Position numbers and translations under genes: made by a program. From Bog-473 sp035552395 (lineage in GTDB: Bacteria; Actinomycetota; Acidimicrobiia; Acidimicrobiales; RAAP-2): a stretch of DNA of 35,016 nt. The notes under the pieces were generated by a model, which saw nothing but the letters and a program-made list of their open reading frames with translations, was not told the DNA's origin and searched no databases. This document shows positions 1 to 7,612 of this stretch, piece after piece. Each line of letters begins with the position of its first letter. Position 1 is the first letter of the stretch. The stretch is taken from the NCBI GenBank assembly GCA_035552395.1, contig DASZLL010000108.1, positions 1 to 35,016 on the forward strand, given 5' to 3'.

Positions 1-141
1 CCGGCGACCCTCGGAAGTCATGACCCACGGACGCTCCCGCCACGGGGGACGATGGCGCACGTGCTGGCGGTGGCCGCATTCGAGCAGGGCGACCCAGTCC
101 CCCACCTCGTCGCTCTCGAAGCCGACGATGGCACGGCGCAC
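1..141 (-). CDS. DUF3565 domain protein, 5' part (runs off left edge)
   Basis: Reading the minus strand from a GTG at 141-139 gives a protein beginning MRRAIVGFESDEVGDWVALL and continuing with ECGHRQHVRHRPPW and then RERPWV. This matches what I know of DUF3565, a short family of unknown function with an N-terminal RAIVGF segment and a conserved Cys/His-rich core GHxQHVRHxPPW. The Cys and His residues suggest metal binding, but that is inference. The 3' end lies outside the window. The start is uncertain: an in-frame ATG at 207-205 would add 22 unremarkable residues, while the GTG gives the usual family N-terminus. It is divergent from the MarR-type regulator at 261 and shares its 120-bp upstream region, so that regulator could control it. 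Confidence 0.72.
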   Translation of the reverse strand, partial: MRRAIVGFESDEVGDWVALLECGHRQHVRHRPPWRERPWVMTSEGRR

Positions 142-232
142 CTGATCAGTCTGCTCTGTCCGTGCCGATGTCCCGCACCGCCTGCCCTTCGGAACGCCGA
201 CCGCCATTGCTCGTTCGCACCATCCGTAGATC

Positions 233-262
233 TATCGTGAGGCGATGATATCGTGACACGAT
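233..262. promoter_or_regulatory. Tandem operator-like repeats and leaderless promoter of the MarR gene
   Basis: TATCGTGA occurs twice, at 233-240 and 249-256, 16 bases apart. The second copy is part of a perfect 13-base palindrome, ATCGTGACACGAT (250-262), and the first of an imperfect one, ATCGTGAGGCGAT (234-246). The right palindrome runs into the ATG at 261. TATCGT (249-254) followed by six bases and the ATG fits a -10 box of a leaderless transcript; no clear -35 is seen. The simplest reading is autoregulation by the MarR protein. Confidence 0.5.
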
Positions 263-698
263 GCGTCTGACGGATGCCGACTACGAGGACCTTCTGACGC
301 TGCGGACCGGATTGCGACGCTTCCTCCGGTGGAGCGAACAGCAGGCCGAGGAGGCGGGGTTGACCCCCGCGCAGCACCAGCTGTTGCTCGCCATCCGCGG
401 CCACGCACATCCCCGTGGGCCCACGATCGGCGAGCTGGCCGACTACCTCCTCCTGCGCCACCACAGCGCGGTCGGGCTGATCGACCGGGCGGATGCGGCC
501 GGCCTGGTGGAGCGGGCGCGCGACCCGGACGACCACCGCCTGGTCCGGCTGCGGCTGACGGCGGCTGGCCGCAAGCGCCTCGAGGCGCTCTCGGCCCAAC
601 ATCTCGAGGAGCTCCAACGCCTCGCGCTCAAGCTCCCGAGTGCATGGCGTGGACTGATGCCGAGCCAGCCGCTGCACGGGTTGTCGGGCCTCCAATAG
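261..698 (+). CDS. MarR-family transcriptional regulator
   Basis: A 145-residue winged-helix regulator. The recognition region spans about residues 50-75 (TIGELADYLLLRHHSAVGLIDR) and is followed by the typical wing DPDDHRLVRLRLTAAGRKRLEAL at about 88-110. MarR proteins bind DNA as dimers and usually repress their own and adjacent genes until a phenolic or other small ligand binds. The ATG at 261 is the first in-frame start after an upstream stop and has no Shine-Dalgarno, which fits a leaderless mRNA. The C-terminus after residue 120 (LKLPSAWRGLMPSQPL...) does not look like the usual helical dimerisation end, so the gene may have lost its original 3' end. The likely targets are itself and the divergent DUF3565 gene. 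Confidence 0.85.
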   Translation: MRLTDADYEDLLTLRTGLRRFLRWSEQQAEEAGLTPAQHQLLLAIRGHAHPRGPTIGELADYLLLRHHSAVGLIDRADAAGLVERARDPDDHRLVRLRLTAAGRKRLEALSAQHLEELQRLALKLPSAWRGLMPSQPLHGLSGLQ

Positions 699-990
699 GG
701 CATCCGGACGGGCTCACGCCACGGGGTTACGGCCCGACCGGCCCCATTGCCACGTCGATGTCACGCCGTTGCAACCACTCGGTCGCAAGCTGTGCGGTGA
801 GGAGTTCGCGAAGGAGACGCCGCCGGCGCTGACGCATTGCGTGTCAGCCCTCCACTCGACGGCCGTCGTGGAAGACCCGGGGCTCGGTCGACACCAATTC
901 GGACCAGGGTGACAGGGACTTTCGCTTGTCCTGCGCGACACGCAGCGGGGTCTGGAGCAATCCGGGCCCCGCTCGCGCGCCCGGACCCGC

Positions 991-2631
991 TCAGACGGGC
1001 CGACCGCGCAGCCCTCGGTACTGGCGTACCAGTGCGGCCGTCGATGGGTCCTGCCCCGCCAGGTCGGGGGCGGTCGTACCGGTGAGGAGGGGCGCCAGCT
1101 CCTTGGCCATCACCTTGCCCAGCTCGACGCCCCACTGGTCGAACGAGTCGATCTCCCAGATCGTGCCCTCGACGAAGACCGTGTGCTCGTAGAGCGCAAC
1201 CAGCTGGCCGAGGACCGAAGGCGTGACCTTGGGGGCCAGGATGGTGGAGCTCGGACGGTTGCCCGGCATCACCTTGTGCGGCACCACCGCGGCCGGCGTT
1301 CCCTCCGCCGCGATTTCCTCGGCCGTCTTCCCGAAAGCGAGCGCCTTCGTCTGGGCCAGGCAGTTCGCCATCAGCAGGTCCTGCTGGTCGCCGGTGTCGT
1401 GTGTGGCCTCGGCGAAGGCGATGAAGTCGGCCGGGATCAACTTCGTGCCCTGGTGGATCAACTGGTAGAACGCGTGCTGCCCGTTCGTCCCGGGCTCACC
1501 CCAGAAGATCTCGCCCGTCTGGCCCTCCACGGGCGTGCCGTCGAGCCGGACGGACTTCCCGTTCGACTCCATCGTCAGTTGCTGCAGGTAGGCCGGGAAG
1601 CGCGCCAGCCGATGGCTGTAGGGCAGGACGGCGTGCGTCTGGGCCCCGAAGAAGTTGTTGTACCAGACGTTGAGCATGCCCTGGATGGCCGGCAGGTTTT
1701 GCTCGAGCGGCGTGGTCCGGAAGTGCTCGTCCATGGCGTGGAAGCCGAAGAGCATCTCGCCGAAGGCCTGCCGCCCGATCGCCACCATCAGCGAGAAACC
1801 GATCGCCGAGTCGTACGAGTAGCGGCCGCCGACCCAATCCCAGAACTCCAACATGTTGTCGGTGTCGATGCCGAACTCGGCCACCGCCTTGGCGTTGGTC
1901 GACACCGCCACGAAATGCTTGGCCACGGCGTCCGTCCCCGCCGCCGAACCGAGCCCGGCCAGCAGCCAATCGCGCGCGGCCGCCGCGTTGGTCAGGGTTT
2001 CGAGTGTTGTGAAGGTCTTGGAGCTGACGACGAAGAGCGTCGTGGCCGGGTCGAGGTCGTGCGTGGCGGCGTAGAGGTCGATCGGGTCGACGTTCGACAC
2101 GAAGCGGCTTGTCAGCCCGGGCTGGGCGTAGTCCGCCAGGGCCAGCGTCGCCATGGCCGGACCGAGATCCGACCCGCCGATGCCGATGTTGACCACCGCC
2201 GCGATCGGCTTACCCGTTGCGCCGGTCCACGAGCCGTTGCGGATGCGTTCGGAGAGCTCGCCCATCTGGCCGAGCACGCGCTGCACGTCGCCCGTCACGT
2301 CCTGCTCGTCGACGTGCAACTCGGTGCCCGGCGGCATGCGCAGCGCGACGTGCAAGACCGCCCGATCCTCGGTCGTGTTGATGTGCTCGCCCCGGAACAT
2401 CGCGTCGCGGCGCTCCTCCACGCGGGCGACGCGTGCGAGTGCCATGAGGAGACGGAGCGTCTCGTCCGTCGCTCGCTGTTTGGAGTAGTCGAGCACCAAG
2501 TCCGCCCCGCCGGCCGTCATCCGCTCGGTGCGCTCCTCGTCGCCAGCAAAGAGATCACGCAGGTGCCGGTCGGCCATCTCGTCGTAGTGGGCGGCCAGCG
2601 CCTTCCACTCTGGTGTCGCGGTCAGGTCCAT
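991..2631 (-). CDS. pgi: Glucose-6-phosphate isomerase
   Basis: Interconverts glucose 6-phosphate and fructose 6-phosphate in the cytoplasm (glycolysis and gluconeogenesis). At 546 residues it has the normal length of the long-type bacterial enzyme. Visible family signatures are NIGIGGSDLGPAM (about 148-160), the sugar-phosphate loop SSKTFTTLET (about 204-213), GGRYSYDSAIGFS (about 267-279), ESNGK with the catalytic base glutamate (about 355), GTNGQHAFYQLIHQG with the ring-opening histidine (about 384-398), and the C-terminal signature EGTIWEIDSFDQWGVELGK (about 490-508). The ATG at 2631 gives the expected N-terminus. It is transcribed alone; the hydrolase upstream on the same strand ends 44 bases before it. 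Confidence 0.98.
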   Translation of the reverse strand: MDLTATPEWKALAAHYDEMADRHLRDLFAGDEERTERMTAGGADLVLDYSKQRATDETLRLLMALARVARVEERRDAMFRGEHINTTEDRAVLHVALRMPPGTELHVDEQDVTGDVQRVLGQMGELSERIRNGSWTGATGKPIAAVVNIGIGGSDLGPAMATLALADYAQPGLTSRFVSNVDPIDLYAATHDLDPATTLFVVSSKTFTTLETLTNAAAARDWLLAGLGSAAGTDAVAKHFVAVSTNAKAVAEFGIDTDNMLEFWDWVGGRYSYDSAIGFSLMVAIGRQAFGEMLFGFHAMDEHFRTTPLEQNLPAIQGMLNVWYNNFFGAQTHAVLPYSHRLARFPAYLQQLTMESNGKSVRLDGTPVEGQTGEIFWGEPGTNGQHAFYQLIHQGTKLIPADFIAFAEATHDTGDQQDLLMANCLAQTKALAFGKTAEEIAAEGTPAAVVPHKVMPGNRPSSTILAPKVTPSVLGQLVALYEHTVFVEGTIWEIDSFDQWGVELGKVMAKELAPLLTGTTAPDLAGQDPSTAALVRQYRGLRGRPV

Positions 2632-2675
2632 AGGGAGGAATCTACGGCGCGGCTGGAGCGGTCACAGCGGCCTGC

Positions 2676-3467
2676 TCACGCCTGCAGGAAATAGCGAATC
2701 GAGGGCAGGGCGGACTGGTCTTGGAGGAAGAAGATGTGGCCGCCATCGAACAGCTCGAGCTCGGCACCCGGAATCGCTCCGGCCAGAAACTCGCTGTTCG
2801 CCGGGGGTGCGATGCCGTCAAAGCGCCCGCCGCAGACCAGGGTGGGGCAGCCGATCTGCCCGAGCCGCCCCGCGGTGTCGTGCAGCCGGCGCGCTTCGAG
2901 CTGGAGTAACGGGCCATCGCCGGGGCGTTCGGCCGTGGGTCCCAGCTGCAGGCCGTCGGCGATCGTCGCCACGCGCTCGGGGTTGGCTTCACGCCAGGAC
3001 GCGTCCCAGCGGGTGTCGAGCAGCGAGAGGCGCAGCTCGAGGGCTGCCTCCGGATCGAGCCCGACCAGCTCGTGCAGGGGATACGAGGCCCCACCGGCGC
3101 CGCCTGCCGAGGTGCAGGCGAGGACGAGCCGGCGTACCCGATCCGGATGACGGATCGCCAGCTCCTGAGCGACCATGCCGCCGAAGGACACTCCGAGCAC
3201 CGCGACATCCGTCCAGCCGACGGCATCGAGCAGAGCCGCGGCATCATCGCCGTACTCCGCCATTGCGTACGGGCCCGCGGGCACGTCGGACTGACCGAGG
3301 CCGCGCTGGTCGTACTGCAGGACCTCGAAATCGGTGAAATGCGGCCCGTCGATCAGGCGGGGCGATCGGCGCAGGTCGGCGCCGGTCCCGCTGATGAAGA
3401 GCAACCGCTCCCCTGCGCCCGCCAGTTCGTAGTACAGCGAGATACCGTTGGCATTGCACCGGGGCAC
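2676..3467 (-). CDS. Alpha/beta-fold hydrolase
   Basis: A 263-residue single-domain hydrolase of the large alpha/beta family that includes 3-oxoadipate enol-lactonases and non-haem peroxidases. The oxyanion-hole segment is ISGTGADLRRS (about 25-35), YDQRGLGQSD follows at about 52-61, the nucleophile elbow is GVSFGG (serine about 94), the acid is in GGRFDGI (about 216) and the base in DGGHIFF (about 242), so the catalytic triad is complete. The substrate cannot be named from sequence. The start is a GTG; TACGCT lies exactly six bases upstream of it with no Shine-Dalgarno, which suggests a leaderless message. Confidence 0.87.
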   Translation of the reverse strand: MPRCNANGISLYYELAGAGERLLFISGTGADLRRSPRLIDGPHFTDFEVLQYDQRGLGQSDVPAGPYAMAEYGDDAAALLDAVGWTDVAVLGVSFGGMVAQELAIRHPDRVRRLVLACTSAGGAGGASYPLHELVGLDPEAALELRLSLLDTRWDASWREANPERVATIADGLQLGPTAERPGDGPLLQLEARRLHDTAGRLGQIGCPTLVCGGRFDGIAPPANSEFLAGAIPGAELELFDGGHIFFLQDQSALPSIRYFLQA

Positions 3468-3473
3468 TTGGTG

Positions 3474-3479
3474 AGCGTA
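3474..3479 (-). promoter_or_regulatory. Putative -10 box, leaderless start of the hydrolase
   Basis: On the minus strand TACGCT is followed by six bases (caccaa) and then the GTG start at 3467. It matches TANNNT with the leaderless spacing. No convincing -35 is visible. Confidence 0.35.
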
Positions 3480-3892
3480 CCGGTGACGGCATGGCCAAAT
3501 GGGACAACCTTCGCCCCCGCGCTGAGGCGAAATGACGGGCTAACCGCAGCGGCCACGAATCGCACCTCTGTGCTTGCGTGCTGGGGTGCCCATCTCGAGG
3601 TCACTCCTCATGACGTCTGCTGCCGTTGCCATCGGGGCGTCCGAAATGTTCCTCGTGAGCGCGGGAGCCGGTGCGGACGGGGCCCAGGTCCCGAAGAGCA
3701 CAGTGCAAACGCAGACGGCAAAGAATCGTCCATGCGACTCGGCACTTTGGTCGAGGCGTCACGGCAGGCAATCCAGTCGGGCAGTGTCTCCGTCTTCGAT
3801 ACCAAGACGGTCACGAACGCCGCTATCGCCGTTGACAAATTCAGCGGGCAGACACCCAGGGGTAATCGAGATGGCCACACCAATCACCTGCC

Positions 3893-3898
3893 TAATGT
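3893..3898 (+). promoter_or_regulatory. Putative -10 box, leaderless start of the monooxygenase gene
   Basis: TAATGT is followed by exactly six bases (tggctc) and then the ATG at 3905. There is no Shine-Dalgarno sequence, so transcription probably starts at or beside the A of the ATG. No good -35 is seen at the right distance. Confidence 0.35.
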
Positions 3899-3904
3899 TG
3901 GCTC

Positions 3905-4189
3905 ATGCTCATCATTGCCGGCAGCTTGATCGTTGATCCCTCCGACCGAGCTGCGTTTCTTGCCGCAAACGCTGATGTCGTTGGCCAAGCCCGTAAGGCG
4001 ACGGGGTGCCATGACTTCGTACAGGCCGCCGATCCGCTTGACCCCAGCCGGATCAACATCTTCGAGCGCTGGGATAGAGAGGAGCACCTGCTCGCCTTCC
4101 GAGGCGAGGGGCAGCCAGAATCAGATTCGCCGCCGATCCAGTCGGCGGACGTCAAGCGGTACATCATCGCCGCGGTCGAAGAGCCCTGA
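3905..4189 (+). CDS. Antibiotic biosynthesis monooxygenase (ABM/YgiN-like) domain protein
   Basis: A 94-residue ferredoxin-like-fold protein. It opens with a beta strand, MLIIAGSLIVDPSDRAAFLA, has the central CHDFVQAADPLDPSRINIFERW block (about 45-67) and the following helix DREEHLLAFRGEG, the usual arrangement in ABM/YgiN-type cofactor-independent quinol monooxygenases. Such proteins act as homodimers on quinols or similar aromatics; the actual substrate is unknown. It is the first of three genes on the plus strand (this, the ankyrin protein, the broken reductase) with gaps of 66 and 36 bases, but each may have its own promoter. Confidence 0.8.
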   Translation: MLIIAGSLIVDPSDRAAFLAANADVVGQARKATGCHDFVQAADPLDPSRINIFERWDREEHLLAFRGEGQPESDSPPIQSADVKRYIIAAVEEP

Positions 4190-4254
4190 CTTATCCGGCG
4201 ACGACTCGCTCCATCACGCGCAGTTTCCGAGGCGGCGCGCATCCTGAGATCATT

Positions 4255-5022
4255 ATGGACATGACTAATGGGGCACCCTCGACTCTCACCATTTCGGGGG
4301 ATACCCCGACAGCGACTGAATTGCGTACTGCCGTGCAGGGCGGTGACGTTGACGCGGTAAGGCGACTCCTATCGAACAACTCTGAGTTGGCCAGGGCGAG
4401 ATTCGTGGCCCGAGGCGGGAGCGGGACCGTGCTCCATTTCGTCACAGACTGGCCTGGCTACTTCCCCAACGGGCCGGACGTGGTGCATCTCCTGATCGAC
4501 ACCGGCGCCGATCCCAATGCGACGACGACCGGCCCCGGAAAGCCCGAGACGCCCCTGCATTACGCCGCCAGCAGCGACGACGTCGATGTCGCGGCCGCAC
4601 TCATTGACCGAGGCGCGGACCTCGAAACACCGGGCGGCTCCATTGGCGCTCCGCTCGACAACGCGATCGGCTATGCGTGTTGGCACGTCGCTCGGCTCTT
4701 GGCGACGCGGGGCGCCCACATCGAAAAGGTCTGGCATGCCGCTGCTCTCGGCGCGCTCGACACCCTCGAGACTCTCCTGGTGCCCGGGATCGACCGAGAA
4801 GAGATCTCAAAGGGCTTCTGGCACGCGTGCGGTGCTGGGCAGCGCCGTGCCGCAGAGCGCCTCCTGGATGCAGGTGCCGACCTTGCTTGGGTCCCCGATT
4901 ATGCAGAAGGTACGGCTTTGGATGCCGCCACTGGTCTCGGGACACGACAAGAGAATGTGATCGGTTGGCTGCGATCGATTGGAGCACACTCAGCCAAGGC
5001 TGAGGAGGAACACTCGCAATAA
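4255..5022 (+). CDS. Ankyrin-repeat protein
   Basis: A 255-residue protein built largely of ankyrin-type repeats. Recognisable units are TATELRTAVQGGDVDAVRRL (about 21-40), DVVHLLIDTGADPNATTT (about 75-92), ETPLHYAASSDDVDVAAALI (about 98-117) with DRGADLETPGG, an aberrant unit around ARLLATRGAHIEKVWHAAAL (about 147-166), and HACGAGQRRAAERLLDAGAD (about 190-209). Ankyrin arrays are protein-protein interaction scaffolds; no catalytic domain, signal peptide or membrane segment is visible, so the role is unknown. No strong Shine-Dalgarno precedes the ATG. The surrounding genes look accessory, which fits a mobile or lineage-specific gene. Confidence 0.85.
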   Translation: MDMTNGAPSTLTISGDTPTATELRTAVQGGDVDAVRRLLSNNSELARARFVARGGSGTVLHFVTDWPGYFPNGPDVVHLLIDTGADPNATTTGPGKPETPLHYAASSDDVDVAAALIDRGADLETPGGSIGAPLDNAIGYACWHVARLLATRGAHIEKVWHAAALGALDTLETLLVPGIDREEISKGFWHACGAGQRRAAERLLDAGADLAWVPDYAEGTALDAATGLGTRQENVIGWLRSIGAHSAKAEEEHSQ

Positions 5023-5057
5023 CACTGAGCGTGCGTCACTGCGGGGAGGAGGATGCA

Positions 5058-5310
<253 letters not shown>

Positions 5311-5636
5311 GTCGGCAAGGCGGGCGAGCTAAAGCGTCTCGTTGTGTTTGATCAACTTGGGCCTCGGCGTCTCCCGATCGCTGGACCGGGAATGAGAGCA
5401 GACCGGCGTAGGGAACGCTTAATTCGTCTGGTGAGGCGCTTCGTGTTGAAGAGCGAGTCAGTCCTTGCGATGTCCAGCCAGGAGTTCAAGGGTTCGATCT
5501 TTGATCCCGCTGTAGCTGGCCCTCAGATCCTGGAGGACCTTGGCCCCAACGGAGTCCTCATCGCCAACCAGAGCGAGGTAACGACCGGGCACGACTGGTA
5601 TCACGGGGGCAAGGCTCAGTCCGCAATCTGGGGCAG
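5311..5636. other. Stretch without a recognisable gene
   Basis: This lies between the broken reductase and the convergent SnoaL-like gene. Open frames are present on both strands (a plus-strand frame from 5278 and a minus-strand one ending at 5458), but neither has a ribosome-binding site or any segment I recognise. It may be residue of the deletion that removed the end of the reductase gene. Confidence 0.4.
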
Positions 5637-6050
5637 TCAGTCCGCTTCTGGCGTTACGAGGTCCACATGCAGGCGCGTGAGCTTCGACGATTTGATTCGC
5701 CACTCGTCGCTGACCTTTTCATACGACTCGTCGTAGTGCCCGCAGCCGTTGAGCCGCACACCGTTGGGCCAGATCACCAAGTCGTTCAGCGCCCAGATTC
5801 CGGTCGCCGTCGTCGGTGAGGTGAGGTCGAGCTCGGGCATATGGCCGTGATGCACGGTCACGGCTCCGCGCAACGTGTCCTGGAGAAACGCGACGAAATT
5901 GTCTGCGCCGCTGACGACGCTGCCGCCCGCTTCGCTGGTGTCGACGACGACATCGTCCGTGAAGACCTGGCGCATCCCTTCCCAGTCCTTTGTGTCCATG
6001 GTGCGGAAGTAGCGAGCTTTCAACTTCCGGATTGCTTCAAGGTCGTCCAT
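5637..6050 (-). CDS. SnoaL-like / nuclear transport factor 2 family protein
   Basis: A 137-residue protein with the standard SnoaL-like order: an N-terminal helix DLEAIRKLKARYFRTMDTKD (about 3-22), W-EGMRQVFTDDVVVDTSEAGG, a second helix GADNFVAFLQDTL, the HHGHMPELDLTSPTTATGIW strand (about 92-111), and the terminal GCGHYDESYEKVSDEWRIKS (about 102-121) with the conserved W-I. Members of this cone-shaped fold include polyketide cyclases, steroid isomerases and many uncharacterised proteins; the residues here do not single out one activity. A good Shine-Dalgarno (GGAAAGGAAG) precedes the ATG at 6050. It is divergent from the crotonase gene across 214 bases. Confidence 0.88.
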   Translation of the reverse strand: MDDLEAIRKLKARYFRTMDTKDWEGMRQVFTDDVVVDTSEAGGSVVSGADNFVAFLQDTLRGAVTVHHGHMPELDLTSPTTATGIWALNDLVIWPNGVRLNGCGHYDESYEKVSDEWRIKSSKLTRLHVDLVTPEAD

Positions 6051-6264
6051 GGCTTCCTTTCCGATTGGGCGCTCGCTGGGGTAAACGGGTTCGGACGCAC
6101 CTCAGTAGGCCGGCTAGAGGATAAATGACTTCTCGCTCTGGCCGACGAGTCAACGGGATTTGCCATGTTCATCAGGTTCATGACCTCGTGGGCAAGGCGA
6201 AGGCGGCCACTGATCGACGAGACTTTCAGCTGTTGACCCCACACAACCGAGAGGAAGACCGCTG

Positions 6265-7167
6265 ATGTCCATCGCCACGGCGTTCAGAGCACTGCGCTAC
6301 GAGGCCAACGATCGCAAGGCCTACATCACGCTGAACCGGCCAGAGCGCCTCAACGCCATCGACCAATACATGCCTCGAGAGATCCACCAAGCCGTCGAGC
6401 TCGCCAATGACGACCCCGAGGTACACGTCATCATCCTGCGGGGCGAGGGCCGCTCCTTCTGCTCCGGCTACGACCTCAAGGCCTACGCAGAGGGCGGCGC
6501 CGGTACCCAGACTGCGGTGTGGGACCCCATCAAGGACTACCGGTTCATGAAGCGAAACACCGACGACTTCACCAGCTTGTTCCGCTCGCTCAAACCCACT
6601 ATCTGCAAGGTCCAAGGGCACGCCGTCGCCGGCGGCAGCGACATCGCACTGTGCTGCGACCTCGTCGTCATGGCCGATGACGCCCGGATCGGCTACATGC
6701 CGGCCCGGGTCTGGGGCTGCCCCACGACCGCCATGTGGGTGTACCGCCTCGGCGCCGAGAAAGCCAAGCGCATGCTCCTCACGGGTGACACCCTCGACGG
6801 CCGTCAGGCCGCCGAGTGGGGCTTGGTGCTCGAGTCCGTTCCCGCCGACGAACTCGACGCCCGGGTCGAGGAGCTCGCTGACCGGATGGCCGGCGTGCCG
6901 ATCAACCAGCTTGTCATGCAGAAGCTCATGATCAACCAGGTCTACGACAACATGGGCCTGCACGGCACGCAGATCCTCGCCACGGTCTTCGACGGCATCA
7001 CCCGCCACTCACCCGAAGGCCGCTGGTTCCAACAGCTCGCCGCCGACGAGGGCTTCCACGCCGCCGTCGAGTGGCGCGACTCCGGCCGCTGGATCCCCGA
7101 GGGCGGCCGCACGCCAACGGACCCCGGCCCGCAAGCGGGTGACGCTGGCTCAGAGGACGCCCGGTGA
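6265..7167 (+). CDS. Enoyl-CoA hydratase/isomerase (crotonase) family protein
   Basis: A 300-residue crotonase-fold protein. The N-terminal YITLNRPERLNAID (about 19-32) leads to the CoA-binding and oxyanion-hole segments LRGEGRSFCSGYDLKAYAEG (about 57-76) and KVQGHAVAGGSDIALCCDLV (about 115-134), followed by ARIGYMPARVWGCP (about 142-155). Hydratases usually have a Glu in the position after the second GG; here the region reads GGSDIALCCD, so at least one canonical acid is absent and the exact reaction (hydration, isomerisation, dehalogenation or other CoA-thioester chemistry) is open. The Shine-Dalgarno GAGAGGAAG is well placed. It probably acts on acyl-CoA in the cytosol. The gene converges with the GntR regulator, leaving nine bases between them. 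Confidence 0.9.
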   Translation: MSIATAFRALRYEANDRKAYITLNRPERLNAIDQYMPREIHQAVELANDDPEVHVIILRGEGRSFCSGYDLKAYAEGGAGTQTAVWDPIKDYRFMKRNTDDFTSLFRSLKPTICKVQGHAVAGGSDIALCCDLVVMADDARIGYMPARVWGCPTTAMWVYRLGAEKAKRMLLTGDTLDGRQAAEWGLVLESVPADELDARVEELADRMAGVPINQLVMQKLMINQVYDNMGLHGTQILATVFDGITRHSPEGRWFQQLAADEGFHAAVEWRDSGRWIPEGGRTPTDPGPQAGDAGSEDAR

Positions 7168-7176
7168 GCGAGTCGG

Positions 7177-7545
7177 TCAGGACTGGGCTCGCTCGACTTC
7201 CCGGTTCAGGATCGCCAGTGCTTCTGCCTTGCCGATCCCGAGTTCACGCATGCGGCTCATGAAATCGTGCGCCGCCTTCGTCGCCAGCTCCCTTTTCGCT
7301 GTTGGTGCCCCGGCGACGAAGGTCCCGTGCCGGCCCCGCGTCTCGATGAGCCCGGCGAGCTCAAGCTGTCGATAGGCCTTGGCAACCGTGTTGACCGCCA
7401 AGTCGAGATCGGCGGCCAACTCCCGCACAGTGGGCAACCTGACGGACTGCTCGAGGCTCCCGCTCGCAATGGCAGCGACAAGTTGTCGACGCACCTGCTC
7501 GAACGGGGGCACCGGCGAGTCGGGATCGAGCGCCACCATATCCAC
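7177..7545 (-). CDS. GntR-family regulator, YtrA-like subfamily
   Basis: A 122-residue regulator. The N-terminal winged helix spans about residues 10-80: PPFEQVRRQLVAAIASGSL, RLPTVRELAADLDLAVNTVA (helix-turn-helix, about 40-59) and GLIETRGRHGTFVAG (wing). Only a short helical tail of about 40 residues follows, which is the YtrA subfamily pattern of dimeric regulators without a large ligand-binding domain. YtrA-type genes often sit with ABC transporter genes; none is seen here. The start can be the GTG at 7545 or the ATG at 7539. A perfect 13-base palindrome lies directly upstream and is the likely autoregulatory operator. Confidence 0.9.
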   Translation of the reverse strand: MDMVALDPDSPVPPFEQVRRQLVAAIASGSLEQSVRLPTVRELAADLDLAVNTVAKAYRQLELAGLIETRGRHGTFVAGAPTAKRELATKAAHDFMSRMRELGIGKAEALAILNREVERAQS

Positions 7546-7550
7546 GCTCA

Positions 7551-7563
7551 GTTTGTATCAAAC
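7551..7563. promoter_or_regulatory. Palindromic operator candidate upstream of the GntR gene
   Basis: GTTTGTATCAAAC is a perfect 5-3-5 inverted repeat ending six bases before the GTG start of the GntR-type regulator. A short AT-rich palindrome in this position is typical for a site bound by the regulator itself. It lies in the 67-base gap after the MFS gene. Confidence 0.5.
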
Positions 7564-7612
7564 GTTGGACTCGACAAGACCAACTCGTCGCCGACAATGG
7601 CGCCTGGGTGAC

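Larger units (their letters stand above)
3468..3904. other. Gene-poor stretch, no supported gene
   Basis: About 440 bases between two divergent genes. Short open frames exist on the plus strand, including one from an ATG at 3732 that reads MRLGTLVEASRQAIQSGSVS, but none has a ribosome-binding site, a family signature or consistent codon use. GC content looks lower than in the neighbouring genes. It may hold decayed coding sequence. The only regulatory signal I see is the TAATGT box just before the gene at 3905. Confidence 0.4.

Noticed and set aside
18..695. A 225-codon minus-strand frame across the MarR gene
   Set aside because: It overlaps both the MarR gene and the DUF3565 frame, each of which has recognisable motifs; its translation has none.
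1183..2694. A 503-codon plus-strand frame
   Set aside because: It is antisense to pgi, whose frame carries all family signatures.
3574..3936. A 120-codon plus-strand frame with a signal-like start (MTSAAVAIGASEMFLVSAGA)
   Set aside because: It overlaps the start of the monooxygenase gene in another frame, becomes Ser/Arg-rich and has no ribosome-binding site or family match.
6126..6244. Coding frame on the minus strand in the 6051-6264 gap
   Set aside because: It has some protein-like stretches (LAHEVMNLMNM) but runs into the SnoaL-like gene out of frame and lacks a ribosome-binding site; at most a remnant.
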